Source: Actinomycetes bacterium (GTDB lineage Bacteria > Actinomycetota > Actinomycetes > Actinomycetales > Cellulomonadaceae). Taken from it: a stretch of 13,702 bases of DNA. A program made the translations under genes and the position numbers. The notes below the pieces were generated by a model. It was not told the origin of the DNA. It worked only from the letters and a program-made list of their open reading frames with translations, and made no database searches. Below, piece after piece: positions 6,461 through 12,652 of this stretch (position 1 is the stretch's first letter; each line of letters opens with the position of its first letter). The stretch lies in assembly GCA_023424135.1 (NCBI GenBank), contig JAFAEH010000126.1, positions 1 through 13,702 on the forward strand. The letters run 5' to 3'.

Positions 6461-6493
6461 CGTCGACCCCGGGGCGCGCCCCCGCGGTCGACG
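6461..6493. terminator. Hairpin between convergent carbonic anhydrase and sugC
   Basis: Outer arms CGTCGACC and GGTCGACG pair perfectly (8 bp) around a second self-complementary block, GGGGCGCGCCCC, with a small internal loop. Being symmetrical, it could stop transcription from both sides. There is no clear T-tract on either side, as is common in high-GC actinobacteria. Confidence 0.6.
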
Positions 6494-6503
6494 TCGCACA
6501 CCC

Positions 6504-7829
6504 TCAGGCGGAGACGCGCGCGTCGTTCCCGCCGCCGCCCGCGTCCGGCCGGTCCCGACGTGCCGCATCCGACCGGTCCTGACGCCCGGCGCGACGCTGG
6601 GCGCGTTCGGTCGCACGACGACGCTCGGCGACGCTGTCCTCGTCGGCCCGGCGGGCCGCGTCCTCGTCGTACGTGAGGTTGTCCCCGGTCTCGGGGTCGA
6701 AGACGAGCAGGCGTGCGGGGTCGAACCACAGCTCGGCCACGTCCCCGTCGCGCACGCGTGACTCGGCGCCGAGCGCCGCGATGAGCTGGGTACGCATGCC
6801 CTCGCCGTCGAGGTCGCGGTCGAGCTCCTCGAGGGTCGACGCGACCTCCTCGTGCGTCTCGAACGGGATGTACGCGTAGAGCTCGGCGCCGAGCCACTCG
6901 ACCACGTCGACGTCGGCCTCGAACGTCACGCCCGAGCGGGTCGTCTCCTCGTCGAGCGTGTCGACGTCCTCGAGGTGCTCCGGGCGCAGGCCCACGATGA
7001 CGAGGTCGCGCTCGCCGATGCGCCCGCGCAGGTCGTCGGTCAGCGGTACGTCGGCCAGCGGCAGCCGCAGGGTGTCCCCCGTCACCTCGCCGGGGAGGAA
7101 GTTCATGGGCGGTGAGCCGATGAACCCGGCGACGAACAGGTTGACGGGCTGCTCGTACAGCGCGCGCGGGCTCGCGGCCTGCTGCAGCACGCCCTTCTTG
7201 AGCACCGCGACGCGGTCCCCCAGGGTCATGGCCTCGGTCTGGTCGTGCGTGACGTAGATCGTCGTGGTCCCCAGGCGCCGCTGCATGCGCGAGATCTCGG
7301 TGCGCATCTGCCCGCGCAGCTTCGCGTCGAGGTTCGACAGCGGCTCGTCGAACAGGAACGCACGCGCGTCGCGCACGATCGCCCGGCCCATGGCGACGCG
7401 CTGGCGCTGCCCGCCGGACAGGTTCGCAGGCTTGCGGTCCAGGTGCTCGCCGAGCTCGAGGGTCGAGGCGGCCCTCTCGACGCGCGCGCGGACCTCGTCC
7501 TCGGAGTAGCGCCCCTTCTCGAGCCGCAGCGGGAACGCGATGTTCTCGAAGACGCTCAGGTGCGGGTAGAGCGCGTAGTTCTGGAACACCATCGCGAGCT
7601 TGCGGTCGCGCGGCGCCTTGTCGTTGACGACGTCCCCGTCGATGGTGATCTCACCGTCGGTGATGTCCTCGAGCCCCACGACCATCCGCAGCAGCGTCGA
7701 CTTCCCGCAGCCCGACGGGCCGACGAGGATGACGAACTCGCCGTCGTCGATGTCCAGGCTCACGTCGTTGACGGCCGGGTACCCGTCGCCGTACTTCTTC
7801 ACGACGTGGCTCAGCGTGATGGCGGCCAT
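6504..7829 (-). CDS. sugC: ABC transporter ATP-binding protein, SugC/MsmK type
   Basis: ATPase that powers the sugar importer encoded upstream. The nucleotide domain is complete: Walker A GPSGCGKST (37-45, Lys43), Q-loop Gln83 in VFQNYALYPH, signature LSGGQRQR (137-144), Walker B AFLFDEP (157-163) and switch His195 in YVTHDQTEAM. A regulatory TOBE/OB region follows (about 235-380) with GFIGSPPMNF and VGLRPEHLED. It ends LLVFDPETGDNLT, closely matching the end of mycobacterial SugC. After that comes an extra ~50-residue highly charged Arg/Asp/Glu tail (391-441), which mycobacterial SugC lacks. ATG 7829 is preferred because AGGAGG sits 5 bases upstream; the GTG at 7835 overlaps that site. It lies 25 bp after sugB and is last in the operon. 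Homology is firm; trehalose as substrate is inferred. Confidence 0.95.
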   Translation of the reverse strand: MAAITLSHVVKKYGDGYPAVNDVSLDIDDGEFVILVGPSGCGKSTLLRMVVGLEDITDGEITIDGDVVNDKAPRDRKLAMVFQNYALYPHLSVFENIAFPLRLEKGRYSEDEVRARVERAASTLELGEHLDRKPANLSGGQRQRVAMGRAIVRDARAFLFDEPLSNLDAKLRGQMRTEISRMQRRLGTTTIYVTHDQTEAMTLGDRVAVLKKGVLQQAASPRALYEQPVNLFVAGFIGSPPMNFLPGEVTGDTLRLPLADVPLTDDLRGRIGERDLVIVGLRPEHLEDVDTLDEETTRSGVTFEADVDVVEWLGAELYAYIPFETHEEVASTLEELDRDLDGEGMRTQLIAALGAESRVRDGDVAELWFDPARLLVFDPETGDNLTYDEDAARRADEDSVAERRRATERAQRRAGRQDRSDAARRDRPDAGGGGNDARVSA

Positions 7830-7834
7830 GCGCA

Positions 7835-7840
7835 CCTCCT
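7835..7840 (-). promoter_or_regulatory. Shine-Dalgarno site that fixes the sugC start
   Basis: A perfect AGGAGG on the minus strand, five bases before ATG 7829. Its last base is the first base of the alternative GTG at 7835, so that longer start is excluded. Confidence 0.85.
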
Positions 7841-7854
7841 GCGGGACGGACGGG

Positions 7855-8688
7855 TCAGCCCTTGACGGCGCCCTGGGTGAGGCCGGCGACGATCTGGCGC
7901 TGGAAGAGCAGCACGAGGACGACGACGGGGATGGTGACGATGACGGCGGCGGCGGAGATCGCGCCGGTGGGCTCCTCGAACTGCGAGGCGCCGGTGAAGA
8001 ACGCGAGCGCCGCGGGCACGGGCCGCGCGGCCTCCGTCGACGTCAGGGAGATGCCGTAGACGAAGTCGTTCCACGCGAGGAAGAACGCGATGATCGCGGT
8101 CGTCGCGACGCCCGGGCCGGCGAGCGGGACGATGACCTTGCGGAACGCCTGCGCGGTCGTCGCACCGTCGACCTGCGCGGCCTGCTCCATCTCCCAGGGG
8201 ATCTCGCGGAAGAACGCCGTGAGGGTCCAGATCGACAGCGGCAGCGTGATCGACAGGTACGGGATGACGAGGCCGGCCCACGTGTCGAACAGCCCGATGC
8301 TGCGCCAGATGTTGAACAGCGGCGTGACGATCGAGATGACGGGGAACATCGAGACGCCGAGCGACAGGCCCAGCACGAACGCCTTGCCGGGGAAGTCGAG
8401 GCGCGCCACGGCGTACGCGCACAGCGCCGCGAGGACGACCGCGATGCCGGTGGCGATCAGGCAGATCCCGACCGAGTTGCGCAGCGCCGGCAGGAACAGC
8501 TCGGATGCCTGGCCGGTGAGGATGAGCTGGTAGTTCTCCCACGTGACGCGCGTCGGCAGGAACGCGCCGTTGTCGAGGTCGGACGGCGCCTTGAGGGACA
8601 GCGACACGATCCACGCGACCGGGAACAGGCAGTACACGATGATCGCGAGGCCACCGACCCACCACCAGACCTTCGCGCGCGTGCTCAT
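7855..8688 (-). CDS. sugB: ABC sugar transporter permease, SugB type
   Basis: Inner-membrane half of the importer (MalG/SugB type, 277 aa, about six membrane helices). The first helix is at about residues 9-31. The EAA loop that contacts the ATPase is at about 168-188 (EQAAQVDGATTAQAFRKVIVP). The C-terminal stretch has FTGASQFEEPTG and ends QRQIVAGLTQGAVKG, almost the same as mycobacterial SugB. The ATG overlaps the sugA stop by 4 bases (ATGA), which indicates coupled translation, and a GAGGG lies upstream of it. Substrate is inferred from the whole cassette. Confidence 0.95.
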   Translation of the reverse strand: MSTRAKVWWWVGGLAIIVYCLFPVAWIVSLSLKAPSDLDNGAFLPTRVTWENYQLILTGQASELFLPALRNSVGICLIATGIAVVLAALCAYAVARLDFPGKAFVLGLSLGVSMFPVISIVTPLFNIWRSIGLFDTWAGLVIPYLSITLPLSIWTLTAFFREIPWEMEQAAQVDGATTAQAFRKVIVPLAGPGVATTAIIAFFLAWNDFVYGISLTSTEAARPVPAALAFFTGASQFEEPTGAISAAAVIVTIPVVVLVLLFQRQIVAGLTQGAVKG

Positions 8689-9635
8689 CGTCCCGCCCTC
8701 GTCGACGCCGCCAGGTTGACCTTGAACCCCTTGACGAACAGCAGGGCGATCAGCGCGACGGCGATCGTCAGCAGGACCGACACGGCCGAGCCGATGCCGA
8801 TCTCGAGACGCTGGATGGTCTGCCGGTACGCGAGGAACGCGACGGACTCGGTGCCCGCGGCGCCGTTCGTCATGATGAAGATGTTGTCGAAGATGCGGAA
8901 CGCGTCGAGCGTGCGGAACAGCAGCGCGACCATGATCGCGGCCTTCATGTTCGGGATCGTCACGCGCCACATGCGCTGCCAGGCCGTCGCCCCGTCGACC
9001 TTCGCGGCCTCCTGCAGCTCGCCCGGCACCTGCGCGAGGCCGGACAGCAGGAGCAGCGAGATGAACGGCGTCGTCTTCCAGATCTCCGACAGGCTGATGA
9101 CGGCGAATGCCGGCCCGAACGACGCGAACCAGTCGAGGTCGTCGCGCACGAACGGCAGCCACGCGTTCATGAAGCCGCTGGTCAGGTCGAACATGAACCG
9201 GAACGCGAACGCCGAGACGACCGTGATGATCGCGTACGGGATGAGGATCGCGGTGCGCAGCGCGGGTCGCAGCGTGCCGAGCGCGTGGTTCATGACGAGC
9301 GCGAGCGCGAAGCCGAGGACGAGCTCGACCGCCACCGTCACGACCGTGACCAGAACGGTCACGCCGAGCGCCCGCCACCAGATCGGGTCGGTGAGGATGA
9401 GCCCGAAGTTGCCGAGCCCCACGAAGTGCCGGGCGTCGGGGTTGGTGAGCCGGAAGCTGAACAGCGAGTCCCACACGGCCTGCAGGATCGGGTACCCGAC
9501 GATCGCGACGAGCACGACGATCGCGGGTGCGCACAGCAGGATCCCGAGGCGGGCCTCCTGGCGGGCGCGGTCGGAGCGGGCCGGGCGCCGGGAGGCTGCG
9601 CGGCGCGCGGCGGGTGCACGGGTCGTGGTGGTCAC
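8685..9635 (-). CDS. sugA: ABC sugar transporter permease, SugA type
   Basis: MalF/SugA-type membrane subunit, 316 aa. A basic N-terminal tail of about 27 residues (TTTTRAPAARRAASRR) precedes six predicted helices, the first at about 30-50. The EAA loop is at about 209-229 (EAAKVDGATAWQRMWRVTIP). Segments such as ISLSEIWKTTPFISLLLL and ALLFRTLDAFRIFDNI match mycobacterial SugA strongly. The GTG start overlaps the lpqY stop (GTGA), and GGGGAGG lies 7 bases before it. It overlaps sugB downstream. With SugB it should form the channel fed by the lipoprotein LpqY. Confidence 0.95.
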   Translation of the reverse strand: MTTTTRAPAARRAASRRPARSDRARQEARLGILLCAPAIVVLVAIVGYPILQAVWDSLFSFRLTNPDARHFVGLGNFGLILTDPIWWRALGVTVLVTVVTVAVELVLGFALALVMNHALGTLRPALRTAILIPYAIITVVSAFAFRFMFDLTSGFMNAWLPFVRDDLDWFASFGPAFAVISLSEIWKTTPFISLLLLSGLAQVPGELQEAAKVDGATAWQRMWRVTIPNMKAAIMVALLFRTLDAFRIFDNIFIMTNGAAGTESVAFLAYRQTIQRLEIGIGSAVSVLLTIAVALIALLFVKGFKVNLAASTRAGR

Positions 9636-10915
9636 AGCAGCGCCTCCCCGCGCAGCACGGCGGTGATGAGCTCGTCGGAGCGCCGCGGCGTCGTGTCGGG
9701 CGACACCGACCGTGGCGGGTGCCACGTGCGCTGCAGGCTCGAGGACACCTCGTTGTAGAAGGGCGTCTGCGGGCGCGGTGCGGCGTTCTGCAGCGACTCG
9801 CGGATGGCGTCCGCCATGGGGAACGTCTCCTGGACCTCGGGGTCGTCGAACGCGACGAGCGACGAGGGCGGGTTGCCGTCGGACAGGAAGTAGGACGCCT
9901 GCTTGTCGGGCGACACGATGCACTGCGCCGCCTCGTACGCGAGGTCGACGTGCGCGCTGAACGCCCCGACGCCCAGGTTGATCCCGCCGTACGGCGGGCG
10001 GGACTGCTCGCCCTCGACCGCCTGCGGGTACATCGCCCACCCGTAGTCGTCGACGACCGACGGGTCGAGCGTGCCCCCCTCGACGGCGCTGTTCGCGCGC
10101 TGCCAGACGAACGGCCAGTTGACCATGAACCCGGCCGAGTCCCCCTCGAACATCGACGCGTTGATGTCCTCGGTCGCGTTCGCGAACTGCGGTCCGCCGA
10201 CGCCCGCGTCTGCGAGCGCGCGGATGATCTCGGCGGCCCGTCGCCCGGCGTCCGAGTCGAGGTCGGTGACGACCTCGTCGGGCTCCGTCACCTCGGGGTT
10301 CTCCAGGACGTGCCCGCCCGCGGACTCCACGAGCGCGTTGACCCACACCGTGAGCGACTCGGCACGCACGCCCTGCACGGCGACCGTCACGCCCTGGTCG
10401 GCGGCGGCCTCGACGATCTGGTCCCACGTGACGGGCTGCGTCATGTCGAGCCCCGCCGCCTCGGCGACCGACGTGCGGTACCAGAGCAGCTGCGTGTTCG
10501 CCCAGAACGGGACGGTGACGAGCTCGTCGGCGTACGTCGCACCCGCGACGGCGCCCTCCGCGACGTCCTGCGTGACGGCGTCCGCGACGTCCTCGGGCAC
10601 GGGCGCGAGGAAGCCCGCGTTGGCGAACTCGGGGATGTACGGCGGGTCGATGCTCATGAGGTCGATCGACGTGTCGTTCGCCGCGAGCCGGCGCACGAGC
10701 TGCTCGCGCTGGCTCGGTGCGTCGCGCGGCAGCAGCACGGTCCGCAGCCGGTAGGCGCCGTCGGACTCGTCGGTGCACTCCGCGGCGATGCGCGCCTGCC
10801 CGCCGGAGTCCGGGTTGATGTACCAGAGCAGCTCGGGCGGGCCGTCGGGCGCCGACGAGCACGCGGCCAGCGGGGCCGCCAGGGCCAGGGCGAGCATCGC
10901 CGCTCGTCGTCGCAC
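9632..10915 (-). CDS. lpqY: LpqY-type sugar-binding lipoprotein of the ABC importer
   Basis: Extracytoplasmic binding protein, 427 aa, first gene of the importer operon. The N-terminus is a lipoprotein signal: RRR, a hydrophobic MLALALAAPLA stretch, then lipobox LAAC with Cys19 as the lipidated residue. The mature part aligns with mycobacterial LpqY, the trehalose-binding lipoprotein, in several blocks: LRTVLLPRDAPSQREQLVRR, NDTSIDLMSIDPP, NTQLLWYR, SAGGHVL, VNWPFVW, GGINLGV and a late PMADAIRESL. Length is slightly below the ~468 aa of the mycobacterial protein. GTG 10915 is chosen because it puts RRR right before the hydrophobic core, with AGAGG 10 bases upstream; longer starts (GTG 10936, ATG near 10957) would only add a leader. 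Trehalose is the best-supported ligand guess; related alpha-glucosides are possible. Confidence 0.9.
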   Translation of the reverse strand: MRRRAAMLALALAAPLAACSSAPDGPPELLWYINPDSGGQARIAAECTDESDGAYRLRTVLLPRDAPSQREQLVRRLAANDTSIDLMSIDPPYIPEFANAGFLAPVPEDVADAVTQDVAEGAVAGATYADELVTVPFWANTQLLWYRTSVAEAAGLDMTQPVTWDQIVEAAADQGVTVAVQGVRAESLTVWVNALVESAGGHVLENPEVTEPDEVVTDLDSDAGRRAAEIIRALADAGVGGPQFANATEDINASMFEGDSAGFMVNWPFVWQRANSAVEGGTLDPSVVDDYGWAMYPQAVEGEQSRPPYGGINLGVGAFSAHVDLAYEAAQCIVSPDKQASYFLSDGNPPSSLVAFDDPEVQETFPMADAIRESLQNAAPRPQTPFYNEVSSSLQRTWHPPRSVSPDTTPRRSDELITAVLRGEALL

Positions 10916-10945
10916 GGTGTCCCGACCTCTCACGTCGTCGGAAGG

Positions 10946-10963
10946 AGTCGGCAACATCCGACT
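10946..10963. promoter_or_regulatory. Dyad upstream of lpqY, operator candidate
   Basis: Perfect 6-bp arms AGTCGG and CCGACT are separated by CAACAT. It lies 30 bases before the lpqY start in the divergent lpqY-fumC spacer. A sugar-responsive repressor could bind here, or the dyad could fold in the lpqY leader RNA. It does not match the usual LacI-family 14-mer, and no regulator gene is present in the window. Confidence 0.35.
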
Positions 10964-11032
10964 ACGGGAAGCGCGCGCCCGCCACCGGAACGGGTCGGCG
11001 GACCTCGGCGCGTGCGGTGGAAGGATGGGCCC

Positions 11033-12478
11033 ATGACTTCCACCACCGGTCCCGACGCCGCGGCTGGCCCCGACGGCGGCACCACACCCGAGTACCGCAT
11101 CGAGCACGACACCATGGGCGAGGTGCGCGTCCCCGCCGGCGCGCTGTACCGCGCGCAGACCCAGCGGGCGGTCGAGAACTTCCCCATCTCCGGCAGCACG
11201 CTCGAGCGGGGGCACATCGAGGCGCTGGCGCGCGTCAAGAAGGCCGCCGCGCGCGCGAACGCCGAGCTGGGCGTCCTCCCGCAGGACGTCGCGGACGCGA
11301 TCGTCGCCGCCGCGGACGAGGTCGCGACGGGTGCGCACGACGCGCACTTCCCGGTCGACGTCTACCAGACGGGCTCGGGCACGAGCTCGAACATGAACAC
11401 CAACGAGGTCCTCGCGACGCTCGCGACGCGCCTGCTGGGCCGCGACGTGCACCCGAACGACCACGTCAACGCGTCGCAGTCGTCGAACGACGTGTTCCCG
11501 ACGTCGGTGCACGTGGCCGCGACCGCGGGCGTCGTGCGCGACCTCGTCCCCGCGCTCGAGCACCTCGCCGCCGCGCTGGAGGACAAGGCCGAGGCGTGGC
11601 GCGAGGTCGTGAAGTCGGGCCGGACGCACCTGATGGACGCGACCCCCGTGACGCTCGGGCAGGAGTTCGGCGGGTACGCGGCGGCCGTCCGCTACGGCGT
11701 CGAGCGTCTGCAGGCCGCACTCCCCCGCGCCGCCGAGGTGCCGCTCGGCGGGACCGCGGTCGGCACCGGCATCAACACCCCCGCGGGCTTCCCGCAGCGG
11801 GTCATCGCGCTGCTGGTCGAGGACACGGGTCTGCCGCTGACGGAGGCGCGCGACCACTTCGAGGCGCAGTCGTCGCGGGACGGGCTCGTCGAGCTGTCCG
11901 GTGCGCTGCGCACGATCGCCGTGAGCCTGACGAAGATCTGCAACGACCTGCGCTGGATGGGCTCGGGCCCGAACACGGGCCTGGCCGAGATCGCGCTGCC
12001 CGACCTGCAGCCCGGCTCGTCGATCATGCCCGGCAAGGTCAACCCGGTCGTCCCCGAGGCCGTCCTCATGGTCGCCTCGCGCGTCGTCGGCAACGACGCG
12101 ACGGTCGCGTGGGCGGGCGCGTCGGGCACGTTCGAGCTGAACGTGCAGATCCCCGTCATCGCGTCCGCCGTGCTCGAGTCGGTGCGCCTGCTCGCGAACG
12201 CGTCGCGCGTGCTCGCGGACCGGACCGTCGCGGGGACGACGCCGAACACCGAGCGCGCCCGCGCGCTCGCGGAGTCGTCCCCGTCGATCGTCACGCCGCT
12301 GAACCGCGTCATCGGGTACGAGAACGCCGCGAAGATCGCCAAGCACGCCGTCAAGGCGGGTGTCACGATCCGCCAGGCGACGCTCGACCTGGGCTTCGTC
12401 GAGCGCGGTGAGCTGACGGTCGAGCAGCTCGACGGTGCGCTCGACGTGCTCGCGATGACCCGTCCGCCGCAGGCCTGA
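11033..12478 (+). CDS. fumC: Fumarate hydratase, class II
   Basis: Iron-independent fumarase of the TCA cycle: reversible hydration of fumarate to L-malate, a cytosolic homotetramer. Visible motifs are TGSGTSSNMNTNEV (113-126), NASQSSNDVFPT (146-157), GRTHLMDATP (196-205, with His199 as the active-site His), and the fumarase/aspartase signature GSSIMPGKVN (328-337, with Ser330 on the mobile catalytic loop and Lys335). Length is 481 aa, slightly above the usual 465 because of an Ala/Gly/Thr-rich N-terminus. ATG 11033 has GGAAGGA 7 bases upstream. Divergent from lpqY, with a strong terminator after it. In M. tuberculosis fumarase lies near xseA/xseB, so the position agrees with an actinobacterial neighbourhood. 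Confidence 0.97.
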   Translation: MTSTTGPDAAAGPDGGTTPEYRIEHDTMGEVRVPAGALYRAQTQRAVENFPISGSTLERGHIEALARVKKAAARANAELGVLPQDVADAIVAAADEVATGAHDAHFPVDVYQTGSGTSSNMNTNEVLATLATRLLGRDVHPNDHVNASQSSNDVFPTSVHVAATAGVVRDLVPALEHLAAALEDKAEAWREVVKSGRTHLMDATPVTLGQEFGGYAAAVRYGVERLQAALPRAAEVPLGGTAVGTGINTPAGFPQRVIALLVEDTGLPLTEARDHFEAQSSRDGLVELSGALRTIAVSLTKICNDLRWMGSGPNTGLAEIALPDLQPGSSIMPGKVNPVVPEAVLMVASRVVGNDATVAWAGASGTFELNVQIPVIASAVLESVRLLANASRVLADRTVAGTTPNTERARALAESSPSIVTPLNRVIGYENAAKIAKHAVKAGVTIRQATLDLGFVERGELTVEQLDGALDVLAMTRPPQA

Positions 12479-12492
12479 GCCTCGGCGCACCC

Positions 12493-12536
12493 CGGGCCCG
12501 GTGGGGGCGGTCGACGGACCGTCCCCGCCGGGCCCG
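12493..12536. terminator. Strong hairpin terminator after fumC
   Basis: Two 20-base arms (12493-12512 and 12517-12536) pair at every position, with two G-T wobbles, around a GACG loop. It begins 15 bases after the fumC stop. No T-run follows directly; the next Ts are in ACACGTTTCG. The two wobbles would be mismatches-to-A/C in the opposite strand's RNA, so it should work best for fumC transcripts. Confidence 0.8.
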
Positions 12537-12544
12537 ACACGTTT

Positions 12545-12562
12545 CGTCACCGATCCGTGACG
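12545..12562. promoter_or_regulatory. Perfect inverted repeat CGTCAC-N6-GTGACG
   Basis: Two 6-bp arms are separated by CGATCC, directly after the fumC terminator and about 33 bases before a -10-like hexamer. It adjoins a second, LacI-like palindrome. The tandem arrangement looks like a control region for the downstream permease. The regulator is unknown. Confidence 0.4.
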
Positions 12563-12576
12563 TGGAATCGTTCCCA
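12563..12576. promoter_or_regulatory. LacI-family/cre-like operator candidate
   Basis: TGGAATCGTTCCCA fits the 14-bp pattern TGNAANCGNTNNCA known for CcpA/LacI-family sites, with a central CG and 10 of 14 positions symmetrical. It sits where the -35 element of the candidate promoter would be, so a bound protein could block polymerase. Actinobacterial LacI-type regulators often use similar TGGGA...TCCCA sites. Function is inferred from pattern and position only. Confidence 0.4.
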
Positions 12577-12594
12577 CGCCGCGCACCGCCCGCC

Positions 12595-12600
12595 TAGCAT
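12595..12600 (+). promoter_or_regulatory. -10-like TAGCAT upstream of the FtsX-type permease
   Basis: TAGCAT fits the TANNNT form. It lies 52 bases before the permease start, leaving room for a leader of about 45 bases with a Shine-Dalgarno. No clear -35 hexamer is present; the expected place is taken by the LacI-like palindrome. Confidence 0.35.
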
Positions 12601-12640
12601 CGCGGGGTCCGGCCACGTCGTGCCGGGGACGCGACGGTGC

Positions 12641-12645
12641 GGAGG
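12641..12645 (+). promoter_or_regulatory. Shine-Dalgarno GGAGG fixing the permease start
   Basis: GGAGG lies seven bases before GTG 12653. It supports this start and frame over the overlapping frame that begins at 12637, whose start codon would precede the site. Confidence 0.75.
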
Positions 12646-12652
12646 TGGTCCG

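Noticed and set aside
12545..12562. MtrA-type binding site
   Set aside because: MtrA sites are usually described as direct repeats, while these GTCAC elements are inverted.
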